Shown: positions 1-8,517, counted from the stretch's first letter. The stretch: 10,805 bases of DNA from Fimbriiglobus sp. (GCA_025352585.1 JANXTD010000393.1:1-10805), one strand, 5' to 3'. Notes: generated by a model not told the origin, from the letters alone. A program made the numbers and translations.

Positions 1-170
1 CAAAACCGCCGGGGGGGGGGGGCGGCGCCGGCCGCCGCATGCTGCGCTGGCGTAGTGTTCAAATGGATGCAATACGGGATGCATGATGCAGGTCCAAAAG
101 TACCAATCAAAGCCTGACCGGGCGCTGACGCTTCCGGCTCGCCAAAACATTCTGACCCGAGGCTCCTCCC
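1..170. other. Non-coding leader upstream of the DUF1501 gene
   Basis: I see no supportable gene here. The stretch holds an uninterrupted run of 12 G (11-22), three GATGCA hexamers (66-71, 78-83, 85-90) and a minus-strand copy of a dispersed repeat (118-138). In frame 2 a short open stretch runs from the window edge to a TAG at 53-55. It could be the end of an upstream gene, but its glycine- and arginine-rich translation is not convincing. No clear -35/-10 pair stands out before the start at 171. Confidence 0.6.
118..138 (-). repeat. Dispersed bulged-hairpin repeat, copy 1
   Basis: Read on the minus strand, this contains the 17-mer GCCGGAAGCGTCAGCGC (122-138) followed by CCGG (118-121). The same 17-mer occurs at 6353-6369 and 10763-10779. 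The unit can fold into a hairpin: outer CCGG pairs with the terminal CCGG, an AA bulge follows, then GCG pairs with CGC around a TCAG loop. It lies between the window edge and the DUF1501 gene. Its function is unknown. Confidence 0.8.
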
Positions 171-1553
171 GTGACCGACTTCCCGCCGTTCTCCCGCCGC
201 GAGATGCTCGCGCGCACCGGCACCGGGCTGGGACTGCTCGGCCTCGCCGGGCTGTCCGCGCCGGCGGCCGCCGCCGACAAGGCCGCCAACCCGCTCGCGC
301 CGAAGCCGCCGCACTTCGCGCCGAAGGCGAAGCACGTCATCCACCTGTTCATGAACGGCGGGCCGAGCCAGGTCGACACCTTCGACCCCAAGCCGGCGCT
401 CGACAAGTACCACGGCCAGCAGCCGCCGGCTGCCGGGCTGAAGACCGAGCGCAAGACCGGGGCGCTCTTCAAGTCGCCGTTCAAGTTCCAGAAGTGCGGC
501 CAGTCGGGCGTCGAGGTCAGCGAGCTGTTCCCGAAGGTCGGGGCGTGCATCGACGACATCTGCGTCATCCGCGGCATGCACACCGACATCCCCAACCACG
601 AGCCGGGGCTGCTGCTCATGACCTGCGGCAACACCCAGCCGATCCGGCCGAGCATGGGCAGTTGGCTGCTCTACGGCCTCGGCAGCGAGAACCAGAACCT
701 GCCGGGCTTCGTCGTGCTCTGCCCCGGCAAGCCGGTCGTCGGGCCGGCCCTGTGGAACAACAGCTTCCTGCCGGGCGCGTACCAGGGCTGCCACATCGCC
801 AACCTCGACCCCGCCAAAGTCATCGACCACATCCGCAACCGGCACGTCACGGCCGGCACGCAGCGCGAGCAGCTCGACCTGCTCAACGGCCTGAACCGCG
901 GCCACGCGGCCCGGCGTCCGGGGGACGACCAACTCGACGCCCGCATCCAGTCGCTCGAAATGGCCTTCCGGATGCAGACCGAGGCGACCGACGCCTTCGA
1001 CGTGGGCCGCGAGCCGGCCAAAGTCCGCGAGGAGTACGGCAAGGGCTACTTCGCCGACGCCTGCCTGACCGCCCGCCGGCTCGTCGAGCGCGGCGTCCGC
1101 ACGGTGCAGGTCTTCTACGGCGGCGGCCAGCCGTGGGACGACCACGGCGACATCGAGAAGGGCCACCGCGCCAAGGCCAAGGACTCCGACCAGGCGATCG
1201 CCGCACTGTTACGCGACCTGAAGCGCACGGGGCTGCTGGCCGAGACGCTCGTGCTGTGGGGCGGTGAGTTCGGCCGCACGCCGACGAGCGAGGGCGGCAG
1301 CGGCCGGGACCACAACCACCACGGCTTCAGCGTCTGGCTGGCCGGCGGGGGTGTGAAGGGCGGCATCACCCACGGGGCGACCGACGAGTTCGGCTTCAAA
1401 GCCGTCGAGGACAAGGTCCACGTCCACGACCTGCACGCGACGATCCTGCACCTGATGGGCATCGACCACGAGAAGCTGACGTACCGCTACAGCGGCCGCG
1501 ACTTCCGCTTAACAGACGTTCACGGCACCGTCGTGCGGCGCATCCTGACCTGA
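171..1553 (+). CDS. DUF1501 domain protein, Tat-type signal
   Basis: This 460-aa protein belongs to the DUF1501 family, related to the alkaline phosphatase/sulfatase fold and greatly expanded in planctomycetes. The biochemical role of the family is not established. The N-terminus has a twin-arginine motif (SRREMLAR, residues 8-15) and a hydrophobic stretch (about 17-35), so export by the Tat pathway is inferred. Family landmarks are HLFMNGGPSQVDTFDP (58-73), WDDHGDI (322-328), GGEFGRTP (364-371) and GRDHNHHGFSVWLAGGG (378-394), with a terminal HDLHATILHLMGID segment (419-432). These His/Asp-rich motifs may form a metal site. The GTG start is supported by GAGG at 159-162, 8 nt upstream. Planctomycete relatives often sit beside DUF1549/DUF1553 cytochrome-like genes; none is visible here, though one could lie before the window. 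The length looks complete for the family. Confidence 0.93.
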   Translation: MTDFPPFSRREMLARTGTGLGLLGLAGLSAPAAAADKAANPLAPKPPHFAPKAKHVIHLFMNGGPSQVDTFDPKPALDKYHGQQPPAAGLKTERKTGALFKSPFKFQKCGQSGVEVSELFPKVGACIDDICVIRGMHTDIPNHEPGLLLMTCGNTQPIRPSMGSWLLYGLGSENQNLPGFVVLCPGKPVVGPALWNNSFLPGAYQGCHIANLDPAKVIDHIRNRHVTAGTQREQLDLLNGLNRGHAARRPGDDQLDARIQSLEMAFRMQTEATDAFDVGREPAKVREEYGKGYFADACLTARRLVERGVRTVQVFYGGGQPWDDHGDIEKGHRAKAKDSDQAIAALLRDLKRTGLLAETLVLWGGEFGRTPTSEGGSGRDHNHHGFSVWLAGGGVKGGITHGATDEFGFKAVEDKVHVHDLHATILHLMGIDHEKLTYRYSGRDFRLTDVHGTVVRRILT

Positions 1554-1562
1554 CTCGGCCGC

Positions 1563-1578
1563 GCGGGCTACGGCCCGC
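1563..1578 (+). other. GC hairpin with a TACG tetraloop
   Basis: GCGGGC (1563-1568) and GCCCGC (1573-1578) form a perfect 6-bp stem around TACG. As RNA this would be C(UACG)G, one of the stable UNCG-type tetraloops. It starts 9 nt after the DUF1501 stop. No T-tract follows, so it is not a canonical intrinsic terminator. It may instead protect the 3' end of the transcript or help partial termination. Confidence 0.4.
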
Positions 1579-1589
1579 CGGCCGGCCGC

Positions 1590-1595
1590 TACAAT
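1590..1595 (+). promoter_or_regulatory. Possible -10 element for ettA
   Basis: TACAAT differs from the TATAAT consensus at one base and lies 35 bp before the ettA ATG, in an otherwise very GC-rich gap. No convincing -35 hexamer is visible about 17 bp upstream, so this is only a candidate. GAGG (1621-1624) upstream of the ATG is a plausible ribosome binding site. Confidence 0.3.
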
Positions 1596-1630
1596 AGCCT
1601 CCGACACCGGTTCGTACCCCGAGGGCGGCG

Positions 1631-3298
<1,668 letters not shown>

Positions 3299-3311
3299 GT
3301 TCGGGGACTCG

Positions 3312-3872
3312 ATGACCACGCTCGAAGCCATCCTCGCCTTGCGCCCGGACTCGGACTGGCCGGGGCAGTTCCCGACGCCCAAGCCGGATCACGATCCGTT
3401 GAGGTCAACCGACTGTCTGCGCGAAGCGATTGTACTTGACGTGCGGTGCGAGTGCGTTCGCATGACGGCGGCCGTGCTTATCGACATGCGGTTTGGCATC
3501 CGCGGTGTCGGTGGCGACGTGGCGCTGATCGTGGCGCGTGGCGTCCGGCACTGCGCGTGGGAAGTCGGGCCGAAGGTCGAGACGGGGCCGCTGGAGACGC
3601 TGTACGGCGGCTTCTGGTGGGTCGCCGGCTCCGACTGCCAGCCCGACCCCGATCACCCCGACCGGTTCACGCTCCGCATCGACGTCAGCATGTCCGAGGT
3701 GCTGACGCTGCGGGCGGAGCGCTTCGACTACTTCCTAGCCGACGTGCCCGACCTGCCGGACTTCCCCGACATGCAGGCCGGTCCCGACGCGCTGGTGCGG
3801 GCGTCGCTGCCCGACTGGACGAAGCCGGTGCGGCCGATCGCGTACTCCCGACGTGACCCGTCGCGGCGCTAG
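3312..3872 (+). CDS. Hypothetical protein, 186 aa
   Basis: I do not recognise this family. The protein looks soluble and cytoplasmic, with no signal peptide or membrane helix. A beta-rich middle (about 53-105) includes LIDMRFGIRG (56-65), GDVALIVARG (68-77) and GGFWWVAGSD (99-108). The second half is acidic and proline-rich (DVPDLPDFPDM, 144-154), and the end is basic. The size, many aromatics and single-domain look recall small immunity-like or ligand-binding proteins, but this is only an impression. The ATG is 13 bp after the ettA stop with GGGGA (3303-3307) just upstream, so it is probably co-transcribed with ettA. Its stop at 3870-3872 directly touches the stop of the opposing nagA-like gene. 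The intact 186-codon frame with coding-like composition supports a real gene. Confidence 0.75.
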   Translation: MTTLEAILALRPDSDWPGQFPTPKPDHDPLRSTDCLREAIVLDVRCECVRMTAAVLIDMRFGIRGVGGDVALIVARGVRHCAWEVGPKVETGPLETLYGGFWWVAGSDCQPDPDHPDRFTLRIDVSMSEVLTLRAERFDYFLADVPDLPDFPDMQAGPDALVRASLPDWTKPVRPIAYSRRDPSRR

Positions 3873-4967
3873 TTACGCCGGCCGCACCCGCCAGCCTTCG
3901 GGCGTCTCGCTGACGGCGATCAGCGCCGCCGGCTGGCCGACCGCCAGCGTCGGCACGGGCAGCCCCAGGAGTACGCGGGCGTTGCGTGTCGTCAGCGCCA
4001 GCGCGTCGGCAAGTGTGACGCCGTAGTCGTTGAGCAGGCGCTCGAAGCCGTGGTCGGTGAAGTGGCCGGAGCCGGCGAGGTACGGCGTGCCGGGGACGAC
4101 GACTCGGCCCGCCGCCGTCACCTCGAACTCGTCGCCCCAAACGCGGTAGCGGCCCGGCGGGCACCCTGCGAGGCTGCTGGCGTCGCACGTCGCGTAGACC
4201 CGCGCCACCGTCTTCGCCCGCAGGATGCACTTCACGACGCTCGCCGGCAGGTGGTCGCCGTCGGGGATGACCCCGGCCGTCAGGCGGTCGTCGGCGAGTT
4301 GTTCCCAGATCACGTTGTCATGCCGCGGCATCGTGGCGGCGCAGCCGTTGCCGAGGTGCGTACTCGCGGTCGCCCCGGCGATCACCGCGTCGCGCAGTTG
4401 GGCCGGCGTCGCCGCGGTGTGGCCGATCGAGACGACGACGTTGCCCTTACGCAGGTGCCCGATGAAGGCCAGCGCCCCCGGCAGTTCTGGGGCGAGCGTC
4501 ACGAGGCGGATGCGGCCGGCGGCGGCGTCTTGCCAGCGGTCGAACTCGTCGGCGTCGGGCGGCCGGACGTGTTGGCGTGGGTGCGCCCCGCGTGGCCCGT
4601 CGGCGGCGGAGATGTACGGCCCTTCGAGGTGGAAGACCGGCAGCGTCGCCGCTAGGTCGTCGAGACTCGCCAGCGTGGCAAAGCCGTGGCGCAAGGCGTC
4701 GAACGGGCCGGTCACGAGGGTCGGCGCGAAGGCAGCGATGCCGTGCCCACGGCACGCGGCGACGACCGCCCGCACGCCGTCGGCGGTGAGCGTCGGCGAG
4801 TTGAAGCTGACGCCCAGCGCCCCGTTGATTTGCGGGTCGAAGAAGCCAGGGGCCAGCGTCGGTAGGTCGGGGCGCTCTCCGATCGGCTCGACGGCCGTGA
4901 TGACGCCTCCGGTCGCGGCGACGCGGATCGGTTCGCCGGTCTCGTGGTGTCGCCCGTCGATTGGCAT
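3873..4967 (-). CDS. nagA: N-acetylglucosamine-6-phosphate deacetylase-like amidohydrolase
   Basis: This 364-aa amidohydrolase resembles NagA, which hydrolyses GlcNAc-6-phosphate to glucosamine-6-phosphate and acetate in amino-sugar catabolism and wall recycling. Visible landmarks: PGFFDPQINGALGV (40-53), the NagA QxN variant of the amidohydrolase HxH motif; HLEGPYIS (113-120) with metal ligand Glu115; RGAH (126-129); IGHT with His183; STHLGNGC with His204; DGDH with His239; and CDASS with probable catalytic Asp262. The family-typical HLFNAM is replaced by HLGNGC, so the exact substrate could differ from that of E. coli NagA. No nagB or transporter gene adjoins it. The ATG at 4967 lacks an obvious Shine-Dalgarno sequence, so the start is less sure than the fold. 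It is transcribed divergently from the beta-propeller gene. Confidence 0.82.
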   Translation of the reverse strand: MPIDGRHHETGEPIRVAATGGVITAVEPIGERPDLPTLAPGFFDPQINGALGVSFNSPTLTADGVRAVVAACRGHGIAAFAPTLVTGPFDALRHGFATLASLDDLAATLPVFHLEGPYISAADGPRGAHPRQHVRPPDADEFDRWQDAAAGRIRLVTLAPELPGALAFIGHLRKGNVVVSIGHTAATPAQLRDAVIAGATASTHLGNGCAATMPRHDNVIWEQLADDRLTAGVIPDGDHLPASVVKCILRAKTVARVYATCDASSLAGCPPGRYRVWGDEFEVTAAGRVVVPGTPYLAGSGHFTDHGFERLLNDYGVTLADALALTTRNARVLLGLPVPTLAVGQPAALIAVSETPEGWRVRPA

Positions 4968-5033
4968 CGCGGGTATCGTACAACAAACTGCCCCGCCGGC
5001 ACGCGCCGGCTGGCCGTATCAGGAGGATCCCCG
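4968..5033. promoter_or_regulatory. Divergent intergenic region, nagA-like / beta-propeller gene
   Basis: Both flanking genes start from this 66-bp gap, so it should hold two promoters. An AT-richer patch (about 4974-4988) contains TACGAT on the minus strand (4975-4980), a possible -10 for the nagA-like gene. No good -35 partner is seen. GCCGGC at 4995-5000 and 5005-5010 could form a 6-bp stem with a 4-nt loop, or could be chance in GC-rich DNA. Confidence 0.4.
5021..5026 (+). promoter_or_regulatory. Ribosome binding site AGGAGG
   Basis: A perfect Shine-Dalgarno sequence 7 nt before the ATG at 5034. It settles the start of the beta-propeller gene: the frame is open back to 4944, but that extension lies before this site and would bury the signal peptide. 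Confidence 0.85.
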
Positions 5034-6341
5034 ATGACCGCGACACTCCGTATTCTGGCGGCCCTGTTGCTCGCCCCGCTCGCCGCCCGCGCCGACGACT
5101 GGCCGCAGTGGATGGGGCCGAAGCGCGACAACGTCTGGCGCGAGACCGGCCTGCTCGACAAGTTCCCCGCCGGCGGCCCCAAAGTCGTGTGGCGTGCCCC
5201 CGTCGCCGGCGGCTACGCCGGGCCGGCCGTCGCGGCCGGCATGGTCTTTTGCAGCGAGTACAAGTCGGCCGTGAGCCTCGGCGAGGGCAACTTCGAGCGC
5301 AAGGAGGCCGACGGCGAGGAGACCGTCTTCGCCCTCGAACAGAAGACGGGGGCCCGCGTCTGGCAGCACAAGTACCCCGTGCGCTACACGATCTCGTACC
5401 CGAGCGGCCCGCGCTGCACGCCGCTCGTGGACGGCAAGCTCGTCTACTTCCTGGGGGCCGAGGGCGACCTGCTCGCCTGCGACACCGCCACCGGGGCCAT
5501 CCAGTGGCAGAAGAACTTGCGCAAGGACTACGCCACCAAGGCGGCGCTGTGGGGTTATGCCGCGCACCTCGTGCTCGACGGCCAGAAGCTGCTGACGCTC
5601 GCCGGCGGCGAAGGCTCGCACGTCGTCGCGCTCGACAAGGCGACCGGCAAGGAACTCTGGAAGGCCGAGACCTCGCCGGAGCAAGGCTACTCGCCGCCGA
5701 CGGTTATTGAAGCGGCCGGCGTGCGGCAACTGATCCTGTGCGGCCCGACGGCCATCAAGGCCCTCGACCCCGAGACCGGCAAGCGCCTCTGGACGACGCC
5801 GTACACCGCCGACAGCGGCTCGCTGATCATGACCCCGCTCCAGGTCGGCGAGTACCTGTTCATCGGCGGTTACAACAACAAGAACTTGCTGCTCAAGCTC
5901 ACCGCCGACAAGCCGGGCGTCGAGGTGGTGGCGTTGAACAAGTTGAAGCACTACATCTCGCCGGTGAACGTGCAGCCGTACACGCAAGACGGCGTCATCT
6001 ACGGCGTCGATTCGGACGGCAAGCTGTACGCGGTCGAGGTGCCCAGCGGCAAGCGGCTCTGGGAGAGCGAAGGCCCGATCGCCGAGGGCAAGAAGTTCGG
6101 CAGCGGCACGGCCTTCCTGGTGCGCCAGGCCGACCGCGTCTGGATGTTCAACGAGTTGGGCGAGTTGGTGATCGCCAAGGTCACCAAGGAGGGCTACACC
6201 GAGATCGACCGCGCCAAGCTGATGGAGCCGACGAGCACGGCGTTCGGCCGCAAGGTCGTCTGGTGCATGCCGGCGTTCGCGGACAAGAAGATGTACGTCC
6301 GCAACGACAAGGAAATGATCTGCGTCGATCTGGCGAAGTGA
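5034..6341 (+). CDS. Secreted PQQ-like beta-propeller repeat protein
   Basis: The 435-aa product starts with a Sec signal peptide (hydrophobic about 5-18, probable cleavage after ARA at 18-20). The mature protein begins DDWPQWMGP, the pattern typical of planctomycete PQQ-binding-like (outer-membrane WD40-like, BamB-like) proteins. Five blade motifs of the form xxALDxxTGxxxW are visible at residues 98-110, 146-158, 197-209, 241-253 and 331-343, with a degenerate last blade near VRNDKEMICVDLAK. It is thus a propeller of about 7-8 blades in the periplasm or on the cell surface. Nothing shows that it binds PQQ: such repeats are structural and many members are scaffolds or of unknown role. The start is fixed by AGGAGG at 5021-5026. 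It converges on the secreted protein gene on the minus strand with 21 bp between their stops. Confidence 0.9.
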   Translation: MTATLRILAALLLAPLAARADDWPQWMGPKRDNVWRETGLLDKFPAGGPKVVWRAPVAGGYAGPAVAAGMVFCSEYKSAVSLGEGNFERKEADGEETVFALEQKTGARVWQHKYPVRYTISYPSGPRCTPLVDGKLVYFLGAEGDLLACDTATGAIQWQKNLRKDYATKAALWGYAAHLVLDGQKLLTLAGGEGSHVVALDKATGKELWKAETSPEQGYSPPTVIEAAGVRQLILCGPTAIKALDPETGKRLWTTPYTADSGSLIMTPLQVGEYLFIGGYNNKNLLLKLTADKPGVEVVALNKLKHYISPVNVQPYTQDGVIYGVDSDGKLYAVEVPSGKRLWESEGPIAEGKKFGSGTAFLVRQADRVWMFNELGELVIAKVTKEGYTEIDRAKLMEPTSTAFGRKVVWCMPAFADKKMYVRNDKEMICVDLAK

Positions 6342-6352
6342 GTCATCGGCGA

Positions 6353-6369
6353 GCCGGAAGCGTCAGCGC
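6353..6369 (+). repeat. Dispersed repeat, copy 2 (overlaps a stop codon)
   Basis: An exact copy of GCCGGAAGCGTCAGCGC, preceded by GA as in copy 1. It lacks the trailing CCGG, so the outer stem of the hairpin is lost and only GCG/CGC around TCAG remains. It sits between two convergent genes. Its TCA (6363-6365) is, on the minus strand, the TGA stop of the secreted protein gene. Confidence 0.8.
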
Positions 6370-7382
6370 GGGGCGGTGACGACCTCGAAGTCGCCGCCCT
6401 TGACCTTGCGCAACTCGTCGTGAATCGGGGCGATGCGCGGGTCGGGCGTCACCGAGAGGCACCAGTCGAGGCCGTTGTCGGCGACGAGCATCCCGTAGCG
6501 CTTCAGCCCGTCGAGGACGGCCCGCACCGGCGGCGTGAAGCCGGCCGTGTCGAAGTCCTGGCGCAGCCGCAGTCGCTCACCCATCCGCGGCAGGGCTTTG
6601 TCGGTGAGCCGGCTGGCGAAGTGCGTCGCCGGGAAGACGTACGCCTTGCGGCTGCGTGTGACCGTTACGCGCAGGGCGTGCTCGACGCGGCCCCGCTGCA
6701 ACTCGTCGAAGCGCACCACCGACGGGAAGATCGGCAGCCCGGCGGCGTCGGCGGAGGTCCAGCCGTCGGGCCGCAACTTGTTCGACTTCAGGTCGAACCG
6801 GCACGAATACCCCTGCCACCCAGCGTCGGTCTTCTTCGTCTCGAAGAACTCGTACAGCACGCGGTTGACCGGATCGACGACAATCGCGTGCCGGTCGCCG
6901 CCGAGGTTGGCGCGGTCGCGCTGCACGTCGTCGAGCGTGAGTTTAGCGCGCTTCGGGTCGCGCTGGTAGAAGGCCGGCCAGCCCTCGATGGGCACGCCGT
7001 CGGGGATGGGGAACGGCCCGTGGTCGGCCTCCTCAGTGTACTGCGTGACTTTGAAGGGCACCTTTGCCTGCGTCGGCGGGACCAAGATGAACCCCATGTC
7101 CGGGTTGGCCCGCAGCGGCTTCGTAACGCCGATCGACGCGATGATCGCCTTCGAGTCGGGGTGCAGCGGCCACGCCTCGACGAGTTGATTCCACGGGTTG
7201 TCCGGCGGGAAGACCTCCAGCGCCGCTAAAATCGCGTCGGCCTCGGGCGTGTCGAACGGCACCGGCGTGGTGATCGCCGGCATCTTGGCCGCGCGAATCC
7301 GCGCCAGCCGCGCCGGGTCGGCTTGCGCCGCGGCCGGCAGGGCGAAGGCGGCGGTCAGCAGCAGTGCGGCGAGGCGTCTCAT
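6363..7382 (-). CDS. Conserved secreted protein of unknown function
   Basis: I place the start at the ATG at 7382, giving 339 aa. GGAG (7390-7393 on the minus strand) lies 7 nt upstream, and the product then begins with a clean Sec signal peptide (MRRLAALLLTAAFALPAAAQ, cleavage near residue 20). The frame is open further upstream to 7475, but that arginine-rich extension would bury the signal. The mature part has no membrane segment. It carries blocks I recall from a widespread exported family without a known activity: NPWNQLVEAWPLHPDS (62-77), IPDGVPIEGWP (126-136), DRHAIVVD (163-170), GWTSADAAGLPIFPSVVRFD (207-226), ATHFAS (252-257) and LKRYGMLVADNG (293-304). It probably acts outside the cytoplasm. 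It starts 49 bp after the E1 alpha stop, so co-transcription is possible, though no functional link is evident. Confidence 0.82.
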   Translation of the reverse strand: MRRLAALLLTAAFALPAAAQADPARLARIRAAKMPAITTPVPFDTPEADAILAALEVFPPDNPWNQLVEAWPLHPDSKAIIASIGVTKPLRANPDMGFILVPPTQAKVPFKVTQYTEEADHGPFPIPDGVPIEGWPAFYQRDPKRAKLTLDDVQRDRANLGGDRHAIVVDPVNRVLYEFFETKKTDAGWQGYSCRFDLKSNKLRPDGWTSADAAGLPIFPSVVRFDELQRGRVEHALRVTVTRSRKAYVFPATHFASRLTDKALPRMGERLRLRQDFDTAGFTPPVRAVLDGLKRYGMLVADNGLDWCLSVTPDPRIAPIHDELRKVKGGDFEVVTAPR

Positions 7383-7389
7383 GGTCCGG

Positions 7390-7393
7390 CTCC
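7390..7393 (-). promoter_or_regulatory. Ribosome binding site GGAG, decides start at 7382
   Basis: GGAG on the minus strand, 7 nt before ATG 7382. It agrees with the signal peptide that begins there and argues against starts further upstream in the same frame. Confidence 0.6.
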
Positions 7394-7431
7394 GGGCGAG
7401 TCGACGGGGGAGGGGGGATCGCCCGGCCATC

Positions 7432-8517
7432 CTAGCGACCCGGTAGGCCGGTGTAGTCGTCCGGGTAGACCGCATCGACGCGGCTCGGGGCGTAGGTGCC
7501 CCACTCGACGTCGGCCGCCGTCGGCTTCGGCTCGCTGGTCGCCTGCACGACCGCGGCGTCCGCCTCGGCCGCGGCGTCGGCGTGCAACACCCGCAGAGCC
7601 TCGGCGTCGATCGCCCCGGCGTCGAGTAGCTTACGCTCGAACTCGTCGAGCGGATCGACTTCGCCGCGCTGCCGCTGCGCCCCGCTCGACGAACTGTGGC
7701 CGTACAGCCGGCTCACGTTCGCTTCGAGCAGGTACGGCCGGCGCGTCGTGCGGACGTGCCGCAGGGCGCGGTCGAGGCCGTGCCACGCGGCGACCGGGTC
7801 GTTGCCGTCGATCGTCTCGTGCGGGATGCCGTACGGGGCGGCGCGGTCGGCGATCCGCTTCACGGCGTGCTGCGTGTCGTGCGGCGTCGAGATGCCGACG
7901 CGGTTGTTGGTGACGACCATGAGCACGGGGAGTTCTTGGCCCGGCCGGCTGCTCCAGATCAGGCAGCTCTCGAAGTCGCCCTCGGCGGTGCCCGCGTCGC
8001 CGCCGGTGACGACGGTGACCCCCTCGCCGCCGGCCCGCTTCTGCACGAGCGCCGTGCCGGGGGCCATGACGTACTGCACCTCGATGACGCTCGTGACCGG
8101 CACGACGTTCCACTCGCGGCGGGCGTAGTGGCCGGTGAAGTTGCGGCCGCGGCTGAACGGGTCGGTGGCGGCCATCGCCATCTGGCGGAAGTGGTCGAGC
8201 ATCGCCATGCCCATCGCGAGCATGGTGGCCGAGTTGCGGTAGTGGAGGTGCAGGTAGTCGAACGCCGGCCCCTGCCCGCGGCGGACCTGCATGCCGAGGC
8301 AGGTGTTGAACGCCTCCTCGCCGGGCCCGCCGAGCCAGAAGTACGCCTCGCCGGACTTCGACATCTTGATGGAGCGCTCCTCCATCGCCCGCGCCCGGAC
8401 CATGTGGCGCAACACCGTCAGCGCGAGTTCGGCCGAGACGCTCTCGCGGCCGGAGCGCACGGCGGCCGGCGTCTGGGCGCGTCGCCGAGGCGGGCCAGTC
8501 TCGGGGGGTTCGGTCAC
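7432..8517 (-). CDS. TPP-dependent 2-oxoacid dehydrogenase E1 alpha subunit
   Basis: This 361-aa protein is an E1 alpha chain of the pyruvate/branched-chain 2-oxoacid dehydrogenase type. With an E1 beta chain it decarboxylates a 2-oxoacid on thiamine pyrophosphate and passes the acyl group to lipoyl E2. Numbered from the GTG at 8517: the FWLGGPGEEA substrate-channel block (60-69), HYRNSATMLAMG (92-103), the TPP/Mg motif GDAGTAEGD (173-181) ending in NN (204-205), and the loop RLYGHSSSSG (270-279), equivalent to the regulated phosphorylation loop of other E1 alphas. The motif reads GDAG where GDGA is usual. The start is set by GGAGAG 8 nt upstream; the frame is open to 8559 without better support. 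No E1 beta, E2 or E3 gene adjoins it, so the partners must be elsewhere. Whether the substrate is pyruvate or branched-chain 2-oxoacids cannot be told. Confidence 0.88.
   Translation of the reverse strand: MTEPPETGPPRRRAQTPAAVRSGRESVSAELALTVLRHMVRARAMEERSIKMSKSGEAYFWLGGPGEEAFNTCLGMQVRRGQGPAFDYLHLHYRNSATMLAMGMAMLDHFRQMAMAATDPFSRGRNFTGHYARREWNVVPVTSVIEVQYVMAPGTALVQKRAGGEGVTVVTGGDAGTAEGDFESCLIWSSRPGQELPVLMVVTNNRVGISTPHDTQHAVKRIADRAAPYGIPHETIDGNDPVAAWHGLDRALRHVRTTRRPYLLEANVSRLYGHSSSSGAQRQRGEVDPLDEFERKLLDAGAIDAEALRVLHADAAAEADAAVVQATSEPKPTAADVEWGTYAPSRVDAVYPDDYTGLPGR

Noticed and set aside
83..1267. A 394-codon plus-strand frame overlapping the DUF1501 gene
   Set aside because: Arg/Pro/Ala-rich shadow frame without any domain; the DUF1501 frame has clear family motifs and a Shine-Dalgarno sequence.
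3978..4000. A GTCAGCGCC string inside the nagA-like gene resembling the dispersed repeat
   Set aside because: Only the middle of the repeat matches, and it lies in a coding stretch rich in Ala and Leu codons; a chance match in GC-rich DNA.
4944..5033. Longer N-terminus for the beta-propeller protein
   Set aside because: The extension lies upstream of a perfect AGGAGG and would hide the signal peptide that starts at 5034; it also overlaps the start of the divergent gene.
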